NCBI GenBank assembly: GCA_003282145.1
Contig: QBZZ01000005.1
Location: 1 to 64,000, forward strand
Length of the DNA: 64,000 nt
From: SAR116 cluster bacterium AG-337-N21
GTDB taxonomy: Bacteria; Pseudomonadota; Alphaproteobacteria; Puniceispirillales; Marisalimonadaceae
Direction: 5' to 3'
The notes beneath the pieces are model-generated. The model was given only the letters and a program-made list of their open reading frames with translations, was not told the origin of the DNA and did not search any database. The translations under genes and the position numbers were made by a program. Below are positions 29,500 through 40,684 of the stretch, in pieces (positions within the stretch are counted from its first letter, which is position 1; every line of letters begins with the position of its first letter).

Positions 29500-30483
29500 A
29501 TGCGTAAATTACTTTTAGGCACTACAGCTTTGGCTGCAGCTGCTACGATATCAGCGAATGCTGCACTTGCAGATGTTTCTATTTCTGGAAGTTATGAATT
29601 TAAGTACTTATCACGAAGCTCAAACGATACTGCGGTTGATGGAACATCTTTTGCTCATGGTGACAGTGAAATGATTGTTAATTTCTCAAGTAAAACTGAT
29701 TCAGGTCTAGCCCTGAACTATAGATATGACATCGGTGCAGTTGGAGCAGATGGTGCTGGTTTAACTGGTGACGAGAATTCTTTATCAATTAGTGGTGGAT
29801 TTGGTAAAATTATCTTAGGTATAGATGATGACGCTTCAGATTCATACAATATTGATGAAATGGATTTAATCGCAGAAGAGCCAACTGCAGGTACTACTAA
29901 CTCAAGTATCAGAAGAAACTCTGCTACTGCTTCTAGTGATGCGATGAAAGTGGCATATCACACGCCTGCTATGGGTGGTTTAACTGCGGGTGTGTCACAC
30001 ACTGACAGTGGTGCTAGTGGCGCAGCAGATGTATCAGCCATGGGTGCTAAGTATAGCATGAATGCAGGCGGTGCAGCTATCACTCTAGGTTATAATACCA
30101 AAACAACTGATAATGCAACTCAGGATCAGGATGATTCTAGCATGGGTGTAAAGATTTCATCTGGTGATCTGTCCGTAATAGTATCACAAGGTTCTTATGA
30201 AGCTAATGATGAAGATATAGAAAGCCAAGGTGCTTCAATTAGCTATAAAATGCCAAATGGTATGACACTAGGTGCATTCACATTCAGTTCAGAGGATGAT
30301 TTAGACGTGGGCGAAGAATACTCTGCTTCAGGTGCTGAAGTTCAATATTCTATTGCTTCAGGTTTAACAGCAGTTATTACTGTTATTGACTACGACTATA
30401 AAGTTACAGCAGCAAACCACGAAGCAACTCCAGTAGCTGATTCTGGTACTATGTCTCAACTTACTATTAAAACTTCTTTCTAA
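29500..30483 (+). CDS. Outer-membrane porin
   Basis: A 327-residue beta-barrel porin of the Gram-negative porin_4 type. Residues 1-24 are a signal peptide (KLLLGTTALAAAATISANA). The mature protein alternates short strands with glycine/aspartate-rich turns (DVSISGSYEFKYLSRS, VNFSSKTDSGLALNYRYD, LSISGGFGKIILGIDD, ALGAT-like MGAKYSMNAGGAAITLGYN). It ends in the aromatic residue Phe (IKTSF), the usual barrel-assembly signal. Strong GGGG binding site, own promoter region upstream of about 200 bases and its own terminator, so it is monocistronic and probably abundant. Confidence 0.9.
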   Translation: MRKLLLGTTALAAAATISANAALADVSISGSYEFKYLSRSSNDTAVDGTSFAHGDSEMIVNFSSKTDSGLALNYRYDIGAVGADGAGLTGDENSLSISGGFGKIILGIDDDASDSYNIDEMDLIAEEPTAGTTNSSIRRNSATASSDAMKVAYHTPAMGGLTAGVSHTDSGASGAADVSAMGAKYSMNAGGAAITLGYNTKTTDNATQDQDDSSMGVKISSGDLSVIVSQGSYEANDEDIESQGASISYKMPNGMTLGAFTFSSEDDLDVGEEYSASGAEVQYSIASGLTAVITVIDYDYKVTAANHEATPVADSGTMSQLTIKTSF

Positions 30484-30501
30484 TTGTTTTAATAATTAAT
30501 T

Positions 30502-30528
30502 AAAAGGCGACTTTGGTCGCCTTTTTTT
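30502..30528 (+). terminator. Intrinsic terminator of the porin gene
   Basis: A 10-bp perfect stem (AAAAGGCGAC at 30502-30511, GTCGCCTTTT at 30516-30525) with a TTTG tetraloop continues into a T-run. It starts 19 bases after the porin stop. Its GC-rich core stands out in this AT-rich genome. Confidence 0.93.
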
Positions 30529-30608
30529 ATATGTTTTCATATTAATTTATTGATGTATTATAAAAATATAATTAGAACATATGAATATTGTTTTATAAGG
30601 CTAGTTAT

Positions 30609-31106
30609 ATGATTAAAAACATAACACTAATAATACTGATTTCAATAATATCGTCTTGTTCAAGTAATGAAATTGTCACAAATCCGTTAAATGAAAAGAA
30701 ATCAGAACCAGGCCTGTTTTCTAAAGATGCTGAAAAAGGCATATCAATTTCTGATATTCTAAACCGTGAAAGTAAAGAGGGCGTCAGTGTTAACGTAAAT
30801 GGTTACTTATGGAGAGCATCTTTAGATGTTCTATCAATTGCACCTTTGATTTCTACTGATGCATTGGGAGGAACAATTATTACTGATTGGTATGTTAATA
30901 AAAATATTAAAGATAAAAGAATAAAAATCATGGCATATATAAAAACTAGTGAATTAAGGTCAGACGGCGTAAGTGTTAAAGTGCATGTTCAAAAGTTAGA
31001 TAGTGGTGTCTGGTCTGACACATATACTGATAAAGAATTGGCATCTCAAATTGAAAGTAACATTTTAAACGAGGCACGTAATTATAGAATAAATTCTTCA
31101 AAATAA
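30609..31106 (+). CDS. DUF3576 lipoprotein
   Basis: Start chosen at ATG 30609 with AAGG upstream; a TTG at 30588 is also in frame. About 165 residues: signal peptide with lipobox IISSC near residue 17, then the DUF3576 domain (VNGYLWRASLDVLSIAPLIS, DALGGTIITDWY, IKIMAYIKTSELRSDGVSV). The family is confined largely to Alphaproteobacteria and commonly lies before leuS, as here. It is an outer-membrane or periplasmic lipoprotein of unknown role. Confidence 0.9.
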   Translation: MIKNITLIILISIISSCSSNEIVTNPLNEKKSEPGLFSKDAEKGISISDILNRESKEGVSVNVNGYLWRASLDVLSIAPLISTDALGGTIITDWYVNKNIKDKRIKIMAYIKTSELRSDGVSVKVHVQKLDSGVWSDTYTDKELASQIESNILNEARNYRINSSK

Positions 31107-31115
31107 ATAACAAAT

Positions 31116-33638
31116 ATGAAATACAACCCTTCTTTAATTGAAAAAAAATGGCAAAAAAAGTGGAATGATTTAGAGATTTTTAAAGCCAAAATTGATTATA
31201 ACAAACCCAAGTATTACGTTTTAGAAATGTTCCCATATCCATCAGGAGCAATACACATGGGACATGTTCGTAATTACACTTTGGGAGATCTTGTTGCCCG
31301 ATACAAGAAGGCTCAAGGCTTTAATGTTCTTCACCCTATGGGATGGGATGCTTTTGGATTACCAGCTGAAAATGCTGCAATTGAAAATAACACCCTTCCA
31401 TCTAAATGGACCTACTCAAATATAGAAGTTATGAAAAATCAACTTAAACAAATGGGTTTGTCTTATGACTGGGATAGAGAATTTGCAACCTGTAACCCAG
31501 ATTATTATAAATTTGAACAAAAAATGTTTTTAGATTTCTACAGGGAAGGAATTGCCTATAAAAAAGAAACAATTGTTAATTGGGATCCTATTGAACAGAC
31601 AGTCTTAGCCAATGAACAGGTTGTTGATGGACGTGGATGGCGTTCAGGTGCAGAAGTAGAAAAAAAGAAAATGAAAGGGTGGTTTCTTAAAATTTCCGAG
31701 TTTGCTGAAGACTTACTCAGCGAAATAGATAACTTACAAGAATGGCCTGATAGAGTTAAAGTTATGCAAAGAAATTGGATTGGTAAAAGCAGTGGCGCCA
31801 CTATAAGTTTCTCAATAAATAATTCAGACGATAAAGTTGAAATTTTCACAACTAGGCCAGATACAATTTTCGGCGCAACATTTATTGCTATTTCTCCACA
31901 ACATCCACTATCGTTAAAAATTGCCAAAGATGACAATAAAGCAAAAAATTTTATAAAGCTTTGTGAAAGACAATCTAACAAAGCAGAAGATCTTGAGAAA
32001 GCTGAAAAATTAGGTCACGAAACGAGTCTTACTGTCGCTCATCCCTTTAAAAAAGATGTAAATTTAAAAGTCTATATTGCAAATTTTATATTGATGGATT
32101 ACGGAACTGGAGCTATTTTTGGCTGTCCAGCGCATGACCAAAGAGATTATGATTTTGCTAGAAAATACTCTTTAGACATTATAACTGTAGTTGAAAATGA
32201 CAATATTATTCCTTACACAGGAGATGGCTTGCACATTAATTCTGATTTTTTAAACGGATTAGATACAGAGGAGGCTATTGATTTAAGTATAAAGGAATTA
32301 CAGAAATTAGGAATTGGAAAAAAAACTATAACTTATAAAATTCGAGACTGGGGAGTATCCCGACAAAGATATTGGGGCTGTCCAATACCAATAGTTTTTT
32401 GTAATAATTGTGGCGAAGTTCCTGTGCCTGAAGACCAACTCCCTATTTGTCTTCCAGAAGACATAAACTTTAATAAAAAAGGTAATCCATTAGAATCTCA
32501 CCCAACTTGGAAAAAAACAAAATGTCCAAAATGTAATTGTAATGCTGTTAGAGAAACTGATACTTTTGACACTTTTTTTGAATCTAGTTGGTATTTTGCT
32601 AGATTCACAGATTTAAACCACTCGAAAGCATTTAGTGATGAAGCTTTTAAATATTGGATGCCAGTTGACCAATATATAGGTGGTGTTGAGCATGCTGTAA
32701 TGCATCTTCTTTATTCAAGATTTTTTATGCGGGCTTTAAAATTTGTAAAAATAGTTGACTTAAAGGAGCCTTTCACTTCCTTGCAGACTCAGGGTATGGT
32801 TTGCCATCAAACTTTTAAAACTCAAAAAGAAAAATGGCTTTTTCCTAACCAAGTAACCAAAGAAAATAATATATTCTTCCATAAAAACACAAAAGAAGAA
32901 GTTATCGCAGGAAGAATTGAAAAAATGAGTAAATCCAAAAAAAATGTTGTTGACCCTCAACAAATAATTCTAACTTATGGCGCAGATACCGCAAGATTTT
33001 TTATGCTTTCTGATTCTCCACCTAATAGAGATATGGTATGGTCAAATTCAGGTATAGATGGTTCATGGCGCTTCTTAAATAAATTATGGAACTTTGTTAA
33101 CAACTTAGAAATAGAAGATATAGACGATAAACTTCCTGCTAACTTGTCAAAATCACATAAAAAATTACTATCGACGTTAAATATTACAATAAATGAAGTT
33201 ACAAAATCTATTGACGATTTTCACTTCAATATTGCTGTGGCATCAATAAGAAGTTTATTTAATGCCATTTCTTCATATAAAATATTAGATAATGATGACA
33301 AGAGTGTTATTTTATATAATGTGAAAAAGTTATTAATTTTGATCAACCCAATGGTGCCGCATATTGCTGAAGCATTATGGGAAAATTTAAATGAAAAAGT
33401 TTTAATTGCCAATGAAAACTGGCCTATAGCTGACAAATATTTTGAAGAAAAAGATATAGTAAAAATACCAGTACAGGTTAATGGAAAAATGAGAGCAATT
33501 ATTGAAGTTCAAAAAGATTTGCATAATGATCAGTTAAAACAAATAGCCTTGAAAGAGAAAAATATAATAAAGTTTTTGAATGACACACCGAAAAAAATTA
33601 TTATAGTACCCAACCGTATTGTAAACTTTGTAATTTAA
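31116..33638 (+). CDS. leuS: Leucyl-tRNA synthetase
   Basis: An 840-residue class I synthetase. The HIGH-type motif is near residue 40 ([20 protein letters not shown]), the editing domain is near 220-400 ([39 protein letters not shown]), and a zinc-ribbon-like pair ([18 protein letters not shown]) is near 440-480. The KMSKS loop is [15 protein letters not shown] near 612, followed by the anticodon-binding helical domain ([13 protein letters not shown] type: [16 protein letters not shown]). Typical length. It lies ten bases after the DUF3576 gene and upstream of lptE and holA, the standard alphaproteobacterial order. Confidence 0.98.
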   Translation: MKYNPSLIEKKWQKKWNDLEIFKAKIDYNKPKYYVLEMFPYPSGAIHMGHVRNYTLGDLVARYKKAQGFNVLHPMGWDAFGLPAENAAIENNTLPSKWTYSNIEVMKNQLKQMGLSYDWDREFATCNPDYYKFEQKMFLDFYREGIAYKKETIVNWDPIEQTVLANEQVVDGRGWRSGAEVEKKKMKGWFLKISEFAEDLLSEIDNLQEWPDRVKVMQRNWIGKSSGATISFSINNSDDKVEIFTTRPDTIFGATFIAISPQHPLSLKIAKDDNKAKNFIKLCERQSNKAEDLEKAEKLGHETSLTVAHPFKKDVNLKVYIANFILMDYGTGAIFGCPAHDQRDYDFARKYSLDIITVVENDNIIPYTGDGLHINSDFLNGLDTEEAIDLSIKELQKLGIGKKTITYKIRDWGVSRQRYWGCPIPIVFCNNCGEVPVPEDQLPICLPEDINFNKKGNPLESHPTWKKTKCPKCNCNAVRETDTFDTFFESSWYFARFTDLNHSKAFSDEAFKYWMPVDQYIGGVEHAVMHLLYSRFFMRALKFVKIVDLKEPFTSLQTQGMVCHQTFKTQKEKWLFPNQVTKENNIFFHKNTKEEVIAGRIEKMSKSKKNVVDPQQIILTYGADTARFFMLSDSPPNRDMVWSNSGIDGSWRFLNKLWNFVNNLEIEDIDDKLPANLSKSHKKLLSTLNITINEVTKSIDDFHFNIAVASIRSLFNAISSYKILDNDDKSVILYNVKKLLILINPMVPHIAEALWENLNEKVLIANENWPIADKYFEEKDIVKIPVQVNGKMRAIIEVQKDLHNDQLKQIALKEKNIIKFLNDTPKKIIIVPNRIVNFVI

Positions 33639-33651
33639 TATAGAGTTAAGC

Positions 33652-34134
33652 ATGTTTTTCATAAAGAAAATTTTTATTTTTTTACTTCTCATAATTACTT
33701 TTGGTTGTTCTTCCTACAATATTAATAAAACCAAACCTATTGATTTAAGAACCGTATCTATTGAGACGCCAAACGATAAGTATAATGTCATTTTCAAAGA
33801 GTATTTAAAAAGAAAATTCTATAATGCAAAAAACCCCAAACCTAGCTTTATTTTAAAGACTGATATTTCTTTTAATTCTAATAAAACAATGTCAGTAAGC
33901 GGTTTAGCAGTACTTAATTCAACTAAAGCTGTTGTTAGGTACTCACTAGTAGATAATGACTCAAATACTTTAATTAAGTCTGGCTCAATTAAAACTTTTC
34001 CTGCATTAAGTTCTTCTTCAAATTCACTCTATAGTAATGAAGAGAGTTTAAAACATATTAAGGAAAGATTGAGCCAAAGTTCCGCCAATAAAATCTACTT
34101 ATTAACTAAAGTATTACTAAGAAAATTAGATTGA
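33652..34134 (+). CDS. lptE: LPS-assembly lipoprotein LptE
   Basis: A 160-residue lipoprotein: signal peptide with lipobox TFGC near residue 19, then a short mixed domain (IDLRTVSIETPNDKYNVIFK, LKTDISFNSNKTMSVSGLAV, VVRYSLVDNDSNTLIKSGSI) fitting the LptE fold that plugs the LptD barrel. Sequence identity in this family is low, so the call leans on the leuS-lptE-holA order. Its stop overlaps the holA start (TTGA). Confidence 0.82.
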   Translation: MFFIKKIFIFLLLIITFGCSSYNINKTKPIDLRTVSIETPNDKYNVIFKEYLKRKFYNAKNPKPSFILKTDISFNSNKTMSVSGLAVLNSTKAVVRYSLVDNDSNTLIKSGSIKTFPALSSSSNSLYSNEESLKHIKERLSQSSANKIYLLTKVLLRKLD

Positions 34135-35174
34135 AAATCAATTCTGAAAATTTCGAAGATTATATAAAAAATAATTACCAAAAAAATAAAATAATTTTTT
34201 TATATGGATCGAATTTAGGTTTAGTAGAATTATTATACAACAAATCTATTGAATTATTAAATATTAATATAACTGATCCTTTTAATGTTTCTAAAATTAA
34301 TGGGAGTGAGTTTAAAGAAAATCCATCTATTTTAGAAGATAATATTAATACATTAAGTATTTTTTTAGAAAAGAAATTTATCTTATTAGATTTGTTACAT
34401 GTAACTATTAATAAACATATTGAAAATATTATTTTAGACACTGTTGTTAGAGAAGACTTGAACTATGTACTTATAATAAAAGCAGGTAATATAGGTTCTC
34501 AACATAAATTAGTGAAGCATTTTGAAAAATTAAACAATAGTATTATAACACCATGTTATGAAGAAAACAGTAATAAAATTAAAACTGAAATAAGAAATTT
34601 GTTTTTGAAACATAAAGTTTCTTTTTCTAATGCTTTTATACTTCATTTAAGTACTAAATTTAGCTCAGACTCATTATCTAACAAAATGGAAATTGAAAAG
34701 TTAGATAATTTTCTAACAAATAATACTAAGGTCTCTGAAAACTCACTTACTAAATTTATTACAAGTAGTGAGGATATAAATTTAACTCAAATTGTAAAAA
34801 CATGTTTAAATGGAGAGACCAAAGACTCCTTATTTTATTTAGATACAATTTATGAGAAATCAAATAGTAATATTGTACTTATTAGGATGTTTAGTAAACA
34901 TTTCAATACTATTGAGAAAATTCGTTTATTAAGTCATCATGAAAAAAGCTTTCTAATTGCTATAGATAATTTAAAGCCACCTATTTTTTTTAAAGACAAG
35001 CCCTTTTTTCTTTATCAATGCAAATTGTGGTCATACAAAAAAATTAGCTTAATTCAAAAAAGGCTAATCGATCTTGAATTAAAAACAAAGACAGGCTTAT
35101 ATCCCGAAAAAACTCTACTATCTCAATTTATATTATCAGTCTCTGTGCTGGCTAAAAAAAGAGCTAAGACTTAA
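34131..35174 (+). CDS. holA: DNA polymerase III subunit delta
   Basis: A 347-residue clamp-loader subunit. N-terminal KIIFLYGSNLGLVELLYNKS resembles the divergent AAA+ P-loop of HolA ('lyG.d..li.e....'). It continues with KFILLDLLHV and YVLIIKAGNIG, and ends with the collar helices (LTQIVKTCLNGETKDSLFYL, IEKIRLLSHHEKSF). The start is a TTG overlapping the lptE stop. Its 3' end overlaps parB on the other strand by 11 bases. The family is divergent, and context supports the call. Confidence 0.85.
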   Translation: MKINSENFEDYIKNNYQKNKIIFLYGSNLGLVELLYNKSIELLNINITDPFNVSKINGSEFKENPSILEDNINTLSIFLEKKFILLDLLHVTINKHIENIILDTVVREDLNYVLIIKAGNIGSQHKLVKHFEKLNNSIITPCYEENSNKIKTEIRNLFLKHKVSFSNAFILHLSTKFSSDSLSNKMEIEKLDNFLTNNTKVSENSLTKFITSSEDINLTQIVKTCLNGETKDSLFYLDTIYEKSNSNIVLIRMFSKHFNTIEKIRLLSHHEKSFLIAIDNLKPPIFFKDKPFFLYQCKLWSYKKISLIQKRLIDLELKTKTGLYPEKTLLSQFILSVSVLAKKRAKT

Positions 35175-36042
35175 TTTTCTTTAACAAATAATTAAATTCA
35201 GATAGGTTATTATACTCTAATTTTATATTTCCTTTTTCTTTTATGTTATCAAAATTAATTTTCGCTTTAATACCGGTAATTTCTAAGATCTCCTTTTCTA
35301 ATTCTAAAATATCTGAATCATTATTTTTAGATAAAGGTAATTTTTTATTTTGGTTCTTTACGAGTGTTTCAACTTGTCTTGAAGATAAATTATTTTTATA
35401 AATTAACTCCAGTAAACTATCAGTATAATTATGTCCAATAAGAGGTCTTATTTGACCAACAGTTAACTTTTCCTGTTTTAGAAATTCTTTTGCAAGATCT
35501 GACAACGCCTGTAACCTTAAAATATTTGCAATGTAAGGACGCGATTTGCCTACCGCTTTGGAAATTTCTTCTTGTGTATAGTTATATTTTTCTATTAAAG
35601 ATTGGTAACCTTCAGACTCTTCTATTGGATTTAACTCCGATCTTTGAATATTTTCTACCAAAGAAAATTCGGCAATTCTTTTGTTGTCTATATCATCTCT
35701 TATAATTGAAGGTATTTCATGGATTTTTGCTAACTGACAAGCTCTCCATCTTCTTTCTCCAGCTATAAGGTAATAATGCTTTCTTTTGTCGTCCCTGGTT
35801 TTTAAAATTATAGGCTGAATGACGCCTTGATTTTTAATTGACTTTGATAAGGATTCTAATTCCTTTTTGTCAAATATTTTTCTTGGTTGCCATGGTCCAG
35901 GTTGTATAAACTCTATTGGAACCATTTTATAATCTTCAGGAGTATTTTCAAATAAAGTTGATTTTTTTTCAAACTCACTTCCGAGTAAACTTGAGAGACC
36001 GCTTCCTAATCCACTAGTTTTTGTAATTTTATTTTTTTTCAT
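35164..36042 (-). CDS. parB: Chromosome partitioning protein ParB
   Basis: A 292-residue CTP-dependent parS-binding clamp. The nuclease-like N-domain has VPIEFIQPGPWQPRKIFDKK near 40, QGVIQPIILK and the CTP-binding box AGERRWRACQLAK near 112. The helix-turn-helix region is YTQEEISKAVGKSRPYIANI near 170, and LTVGQIRPLIG follows. The C-terminal dimer domain is near 240-292. It works with ParA and the parS sites at 37407 and 40663. The start overlaps the parA stop by 14 bases. Confidence 0.97.
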   Translation of the reverse strand: MKKNKITKTSGLGSGLSSLLGSEFEKKSTLFENTPEDYKMVPIEFIQPGPWQPRKIFDKKELESLSKSIKNQGVIQPIILKTRDDKRKHYYLIAGERRWRACQLAKIHEIPSIIRDDIDNKRIAEFSLVENIQRSELNPIEESEGYQSLIEKYNYTQEEISKAVGKSRPYIANILRLQALSDLAKEFLKQEKLTVGQIRPLIGHNYTDSLLELIYKNNLSSRQVETLVKNQNKKLPLSKNNDSDILELEKEILEITGIKAKINFDNIKEKGNIKLEYNNLSEFNYLLKKIKS

Positions 36043-36823
36043 TATAAATAGTCTCTTGATTTATAATTTCACCCGCAAGAGATGCATAAGCTTGAGATCC
36101 AGGGCAAGATATATCATACATCAAAACTGGTTGACCATAACTCGGAGCTTCAGAAACTCTAACGTTTCTTGGAATAACAGTTTTAAAAACCTTATTATTA
36201 AAATGATTTTTAACATCATTTGATACCATTTCACAAATCTTGTTTCTTTTATCAAACATAGTCAATAATATACCCTTTAACTCAATATCTTTATTAAAAT
36301 TACCTTTAACAGATTCTAATGTCTTGATAAGCTGCGACAGTCCTTCTAATGCATAATATTCTGTTTGTAACGGAATTATAAGACTTCTTGCAGCGCATAA
36401 TGCATTTAATGTAAGCAACCCTAATGATGGAGGACAGTCTATAAATATATAGTCATAGCTACTTTTTATGTCATTTAACAAACTCTCTACTTTATATTCT
36501 CTTTCTTGAACATCAACTAATTCTTGTTCAAGAACAGATAAATTGGGCGATGTAGGAATTATATCAAGCTTAGGGATCATAGTAGATTTTATTGCACTAT
36601 TGATATCTGTTTTTCCACAAATTAGAGAGTATAAATCTTTATCTCTTTCATTATGTTTAACGCCAAACCCTGTACTAGCATTACCTTGTGGATCAGAATC
36701 AATAATTAATGTTTTCTTATCACATGCTGCCATGGCAGTAGCTAAATTAACAACAGTGGTTGTTTTGCCTACACCACCTTTTTGGTTGGCAACTGCAATT
36801 ATTTGATCAAACTTATTATTCAT
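36029..36823 (-). CDS. parA: Chromosome partitioning ATPase ParA
   Basis: A 264-residue deviant Walker ATPase. P-loop ANQKGGVGKTTTVVNLATAM near residue 12, Walker A' LIIDSDPQGNASTGFGV near 38, Walker B YIFIDCPPSLGLLTLNAL near 118, then LQTEYYALEGLSQL and VIPRNVRVSEAPSYGQPVLM near 215. It moves ParB-parS complexes during segregation. Overlaps both rsmG (8 bases) and parB, forming a tight leftward operon near the origin. Confidence 0.97.
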   Translation of the reverse strand: MNNKFDQIIAVANQKGGVGKTTTVVNLATAMAACDKKTLIIDSDPQGNASTGFGVKHNERDKDLYSLICGKTDINSAIKSTMIPKLDIIPTSPNLSVLEQELVDVQEREYKVESLLNDIKSSYDYIFIDCPPSLGLLTLNALCAARSLIIPLQTEYYALEGLSQLIKTLESVKGNFNKDIELKGILLTMFDKRNKICEMVSNDVKNHFNNKVFKTVIPRNVRVSEAPSYGQPVLMYDISCPGSQAYASLAGEIINQETIYNEKK

Positions 36824-37463
36824 CCTTAGTGTTTAACATATTTTTTTTACTTATGTATAAAATTTTACCAAATTTATCTGTAATTGATTGGAATTCCTCA
36901 ATAGAAAAATCTTGCTTTTGAATTAAGTTTGAAATTTCTTGCCTATATGATTTACCTTTTAAAAACAACATCTTAGGATATTTATTTTTAGTTGAGGACT
37001 TGTTTGCGAAAGCTTCTGCATAATCTATCAACTTATTTAGTGGGGCTAAAGCTCTGGCAGTAATAAGATCAGCATCAAAGTATTCTAGATTTTCAATTCT
37101 ACTGTTATGAACTTTAACATGTATTTCAGTGAGCATGCTAACTTCACGTAAAAAAGTACATTTTTTTGAATCTGATTCAATTAGATGGATTTTTTTGTGA
37201 CCCATCATCGCTAATATCAAACCAGGAAAGCCTGCTCCAGATCCAAAATCAATTATATTTCCTTTAAACTCTTTTGTAATGTTATATAATTGCGCTGAAT
37301 CTAGAAAATGTCTTTCCCAAATATTCTCTATAGTATTTTTACCAATTAGATTAATGGAATTTTGCCACTTGATTAGTGTTTTGTGAAAAATAATAAATTT
37401 TTCGTATGTTTCACGTGAAACATTTTGAAACAAACAAAATTCTTTATAGGAATTAATCTTCAT
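36816..37463 (-). CDS. rsmG: 16S rRNA (guanine-N7)-methyltransferase RsmG
   Basis: A 215-residue SAM-dependent methyltransferase for 16S G527. The family signature is present: [10 protein letters not shown] near residue 14, [20 protein letters not shown] near 38, [17 protein letters not shown] near 70, [12 protein letters not shown] and ITARALAPL near 132. The NVSRET codons contain a perfect parS site. The gene overlaps mnmG upstream by 11 bases and parA downstream by 8. Confidence 0.96.
   Translation of the reverse strand: MKINSYKEFCLFQNVSRETYEKFIIFHKTLIKWQNSINLIGKNTIENIWERHFLDSAQLYNITKEFKGNIIDFGSGAGFPGLILAMMGHKKIHLIESDSKKCTFLREVSMLTEIHVKVHNSRIENLEYFDADLITARALAPLNKLIDYAEAFANKSSTKNKYPKMLFLKGKSYRQEISNLIQKQDFSIEEFQSITDKFGKILYISKKNMLNTKDE
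37407..37422. promoter_or_regulatory. parS site 1 (inside rsmG)
   Basis: The 16-base palindrome TGTTTCACGTGAAACA is an exact match to the universal bacterial parS bound by ParB. It lies within the rsmG coding sequence, encoding the conserved residues VSRE(T). It is about 1.4 kb from parB and 6 kb from the origin candidate. Confidence 0.97.
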
Positions 37464-39327
37464 TAACAGTTTTTAGAATATTTATTTTTTTTATATGCCT
37501 AAGAAGTAATAATGTTGCAGTAGGGGTAAATCCCGGTAAATTTGATACTTGGGAAATGGTAGTTGGTTTTACATTGTTCAAAATATCTTTTGTTTCGTTT
37601 GACAACCCTTTGATTTGATTAAAATCAAAATTTGTTGGAATTTTTATCTTTGTTTCCTTTTTATATGCTTTAATATCTTCTAATTGTCTTTTCAAATAAA
37701 CATTATATCTGGAATCTGTTTCTAACTGTGCATGCAAGTCCATTGGAATTTTTTTAAGCTTTGGCCAAATATAAAATAAATCTTTAATCAAAAAATTCCC
37801 TGACGACAGAATTTCTTTAGGTGATCTAGGTTTGCCGGTTCTAGTAAATGGTAAGTTATATTTTTTTAATTCACTGGGTTTGGAAATTAAATTCTCCATC
37901 ATTTTATTTGCTTTATCAAGATCTTCCTTTTTTTTAAGCCAAGATTTTTCTCTTTCAATGTTAACAACCCCAAATTTAATCCCTTTATCTGTTAGACGTT
38001 GGTCTGCATTATCAGAGCGTAGAAGTAACCTATATTCAGCTCTGGAAGTGAACATTCTATAGGGTTCTGGCGCCCCTCTTGTAATTAAATCGTCAATCAT
38101 TACGCCAATATATGCTTCGGATCTATCTAGGAAAAACCATTCAGGATTATTGCTCAGATTAATTGATGCATTTATTCCTGCTATTAAACCTTGAGCCGCA
38201 GCCTCTTCATAACCTGTTGTTCCATTTATCTGGCCAGCAAAAAATAAGCCTTTTATTGATTTTACTTCCAATGTGCTTTTTAGAGCTCTAGGGTCCATGT
38301 AATCGTATTCAATTGCATAACCATATTGTTCAATAATTGCATTCTCTAAACCGTTTATTGTTTTTAAAAATTCTTTTTGAACATTTTTTGGTAGACTTGT
38401 CGAAATACCATTTGGATAAACTAAAGGACTATCTAAACCTTCTGGCTCAAGAAAAATTTGATGCGAATTTTTTTCATTAAATCTATGAACTTTATCTTCA
38501 ATACTTGGACAATATCTGGGGCCTGAACCCTGAATTGAACCTGAAAAAACTGGGGACAAGTTAATATTATTAGATATTATATCGTGCGTGGCATTATTTG
38601 TTCTTGTTATGCCACATTCTATTTGTTGAACATTTATTTTATTATTCATGTATGAGAAAGGTATTGGAACAGGGTCTGCAGATTGCATTTCTACTTTTTT
38701 CCAATTAATAGAATCTTTTTTTATTCGAGGGGGAGTGCCAGTTTTCAATCTTCCAATAGGTAGTTTTAACTGCCTAATTTTTTTGGATAAAATATCAGAT
38801 GATCTGTCACCAATTCTACCGGCAGCAATTCTTTCATTACCTATATGAATTATTCCACCTAAAAAAGTTCCTGTAGTTAAAACAAGAGACTTGGCCTTAT
38901 AAGCTGTATTATCTTCTAATATAACTCCATTAATTTTACCATCTTCAACTTTTATGTCTTTTATAGTACCTTCTATAATAGATAAATTCATTTGAGAGTC
39001 TAAAAGTTGTTTCACAGCAGCTTTATAAAGCTTTCTATCGGCCTGAGATCTTGGGCCATGAACCGCAGGGCCTCTCGAACGATTTAACATTCTAAACTGA
39101 ATTCCGGACAAATCTATCGCCTTTGCCATAAGTCCATCTAGAGCATCTATTTCACGCACTAAATGGCCCTTTCCCAACCCCCCTATAGCTGGATTACACG
39201 ACATTTCTCCAATTTTTTTTGTGTCCATAGTAATGAGCGCCGTATTTGCGCCCATTCTAGATGCAGAAGATGCAGCTTCTATGCCTGCATGACCTCCACC
39301 AATAACTATAACATCGAAACACTTCAT
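37453..39327 (-). CDS. mnmG: tRNA uridine 5-carboxymethylaminomethyl modification enzyme MnmG (GidA)
   Basis: A 624-residue FAD protein that with MnmE modifies the wobble uridine. N-terminal FAD motif [20 protein letters not shown] near residue 6, then [20 protein letters not shown] near 42, [17 protein letters not shown] near 85, [15 protein letters not shown] near 270, the second redox region [16 protein letters not shown] near 370 and [19 protein letters not shown] near 430. The C-terminal helical tRNA/MnmE-binding part ends [16 protein letters not shown]. Thirteen bases from mnmE. Confidence 0.98.
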   Translation of the reverse strand: MKCFDVIVIGGGHAGIEAASSASRMGANTALITMDTKKIGEMSCNPAIGGLGKGHLVREIDALDGLMAKAIDLSGIQFRMLNRSRGPAVHGPRSQADRKLYKAAVKQLLDSQMNLSIIEGTIKDIKVEDGKINGVILEDNTAYKAKSLVLTTGTFLGGIIHIGNERIAAGRIGDRSSDILSKKIRQLKLPIGRLKTGTPPRIKKDSINWKKVEMQSADPVPIPFSYMNNKINVQQIECGITRTNNATHDIISNNINLSPVFSGSIQGSGPRYCPSIEDKVHRFNEKNSHQIFLEPEGLDSPLVYPNGISTSLPKNVQKEFLKTINGLENAIIEQYGYAIEYDYMDPRALKSTLEVKSIKGLFFAGQINGTTGYEEAAAQGLIAGINASINLSNNPEWFFLDRSEAYIGVMIDDLITRGAPEPYRMFTSRAEYRLLLRSDNADQRLTDKGIKFGVVNIEREKSWLKKKEDLDKANKMMENLISKPSELKKYNLPFTRTGKPRSPKEILSSGNFLIKDLFYIWPKLKKIPMDLHAQLETDSRYNVYLKRQLEDIKAYKKETKIKIPTNFDFNQIKGLSNETKDILNNVKPTTISQVSNLPGFTPTATLLLLRHIKKINILKTVNED

Positions 39328-39340
39328 ATCTTTCCTAAAT

Positions 39341-40639
39341 TTATTTTCCTATGCAGAAATTATTGAATATATCGTCTAAAATCTCTTCAACGTCAATAAT
39401 ATTAGTTATTTTTCCAATTTCTGTAGCAGCAATTCTCAAATCTTCTGCAGCTAGCTCTGGATTTTGAGTCAAGTTTATAGTTGATATTTGTTTAAGAGCA
39501 GTAATAGCTCTTTTCACGCCCTGAATATGTCTTTTTCTAGTTAATAATACGTTATCTTTGGGGGCTAGTATTTTTAAATAATCTACAATAATTTTTATTA
39601 ATTCTTTTATTCCGTTCTGTTTTTTTACAGAAATTTTAGGCCAATCATCCTTGTAATGTTTGTTTAAATCTGATTTTGTATGAACTAATATTTTTTTTGC
39701 TCCAGACTTCAGTTCTGGAATAGAAAAATCTCCACAATCAGATAAAATTAGAATTATATCAGATGTTTCAGCTTTCTCTAATGCTCTATCAATGCCGATT
39801 TTCTCAATATTTGAGTTTGTTTTTCTCAACCCTGCAGTATCATTTAATATAACCGGAAAACCCTCAAAATCTAGTAACACTTCTAAAACATCTCTTGTCG
39901 TTCCCGCTTCCTCTGTTACTATAGCTAATTTTTTATTTGATAAATAATTGAATAAGGAGCTTTTACCAACGTTGGGCTTGCCTAAAATAGTAATCGTAAA
40001 ACCGTTTCTAATTCTTTCACCATAATTGCTAGACCTGATAGAATTTTTCATTTCTTTGAGTAAACATGATAACTTCTTTTTGAATACAGCCTCAATTTCT
40101 TGAGGAAGTTCTTCATCTGAAAAATCAATCAGCGCTTCAAGTTTAGCCAGTAAGAATATGACTTCGTTTCTCCACAATTTCAATTTTTCACATAAGGCGC
40201 CCTCATAATGTGAAATAGATAGTTTGAACTGGCTTTCTGTTTCGGCATTTATTAGATCATTTATTCCTTCTGCCTGTGTTAAATCAATTTTGCCGTTTAA
40301 GAAAGCTCTCTTTGTAAACTCACCTCTATCCGCAATTCTAAATCTACTAATATTTGATAAACAGTCATATATTTTTTTTTCAACAATAAGACTCCCATGC
40401 GTATGTATTTCAAAAATATCCTCTCCTGTAACCGATGATGGTCCTGGAAAAAAAATTACTACCGCATCATCAATAATATTCTTATTTAAGTCATATAGCC
40501 TTCGTAATGATGCCACTCTTGGTTTTGGGGGTTTAAATGAAAATATTTCTGGTATTTTCGGAGAAGCCTCTCCAGAAATTCTTATTATTTTAACTGCACT
40601 TTTTTGGGCATTAGTAGCAGAGGAAAAAATAGTGTCCAA
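39341..40639 (-). CDS. mnmE: tRNA modification GTPase MnmE (TrmE)
   Basis: A 432-residue GTPase. N-terminal formyl-THF-binding domain ([39 protein letters not shown] near 110), central G domain: [21 protein letters not shown]-loop near 222, [16 protein letters not shown] near 270, HTKSD near 325. It ends with the catalytic CxGK motif FCIGK. It partners MnmG, the adjacent gene. A parS site lies in the 45-base gap upstream of its start. Confidence 0.98.
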   Translation of the reverse strand: MDTIFSSATNAQKSAVKIIRISGEASPKIPEIFSFKPPKPRVASLRRLYDLNKNIIDDAVVIFFPGPSSVTGEDIFEIHTHGSLIVEKKIYDCLSNISRFRIADRGEFTKRAFLNGKIDLTQAEGINDLINAETESQFKLSISHYEGALCEKLKLWRNEVIFLLAKLEALIDFSDEELPQEIEAVFKKKLSCLLKEMKNSIRSSNYGERIRNGFTITILGKPNVGKSSLFNYLSNKKLAIVTEEAGTTRDVLEVLLDFEGFPVILNDTAGLRKTNSNIEKIGIDRALEKAETSDIILILSDCGDFSIPELKSGAKKILVHTKSDLNKHYKDDWPKISVKKQNGIKELIKIIVDYLKILAPKDNVLLTRKRHIQGVKRAITALKQISTINLTQNPELAAEDLRIAATEIGKITNIIDVEEILDDIFNNFCIGK

Positions 40640-40662
40640 TTTATATAAACTTTATTTCAATC

Positions 40663-40678
40663 TGTTTCACGTGAAACA
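40663..40678. promoter_or_regulatory. parS site 2 (between mnmE and rho)
   Basis: A second exact copy of TGTTTCACGTGAAACA, here in the 45-base gap between rho and mnmE. It sits 24 bases upstream of the mnmE start and only 6 bases after the rho stop. About 3.2 kb separates it from site 1 and 2.8 kb from the origin candidate, so ParB loading centres are clustered on the left of the origin. Confidence 0.97.
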
Positions 40679-40684
40679 TTCTAT

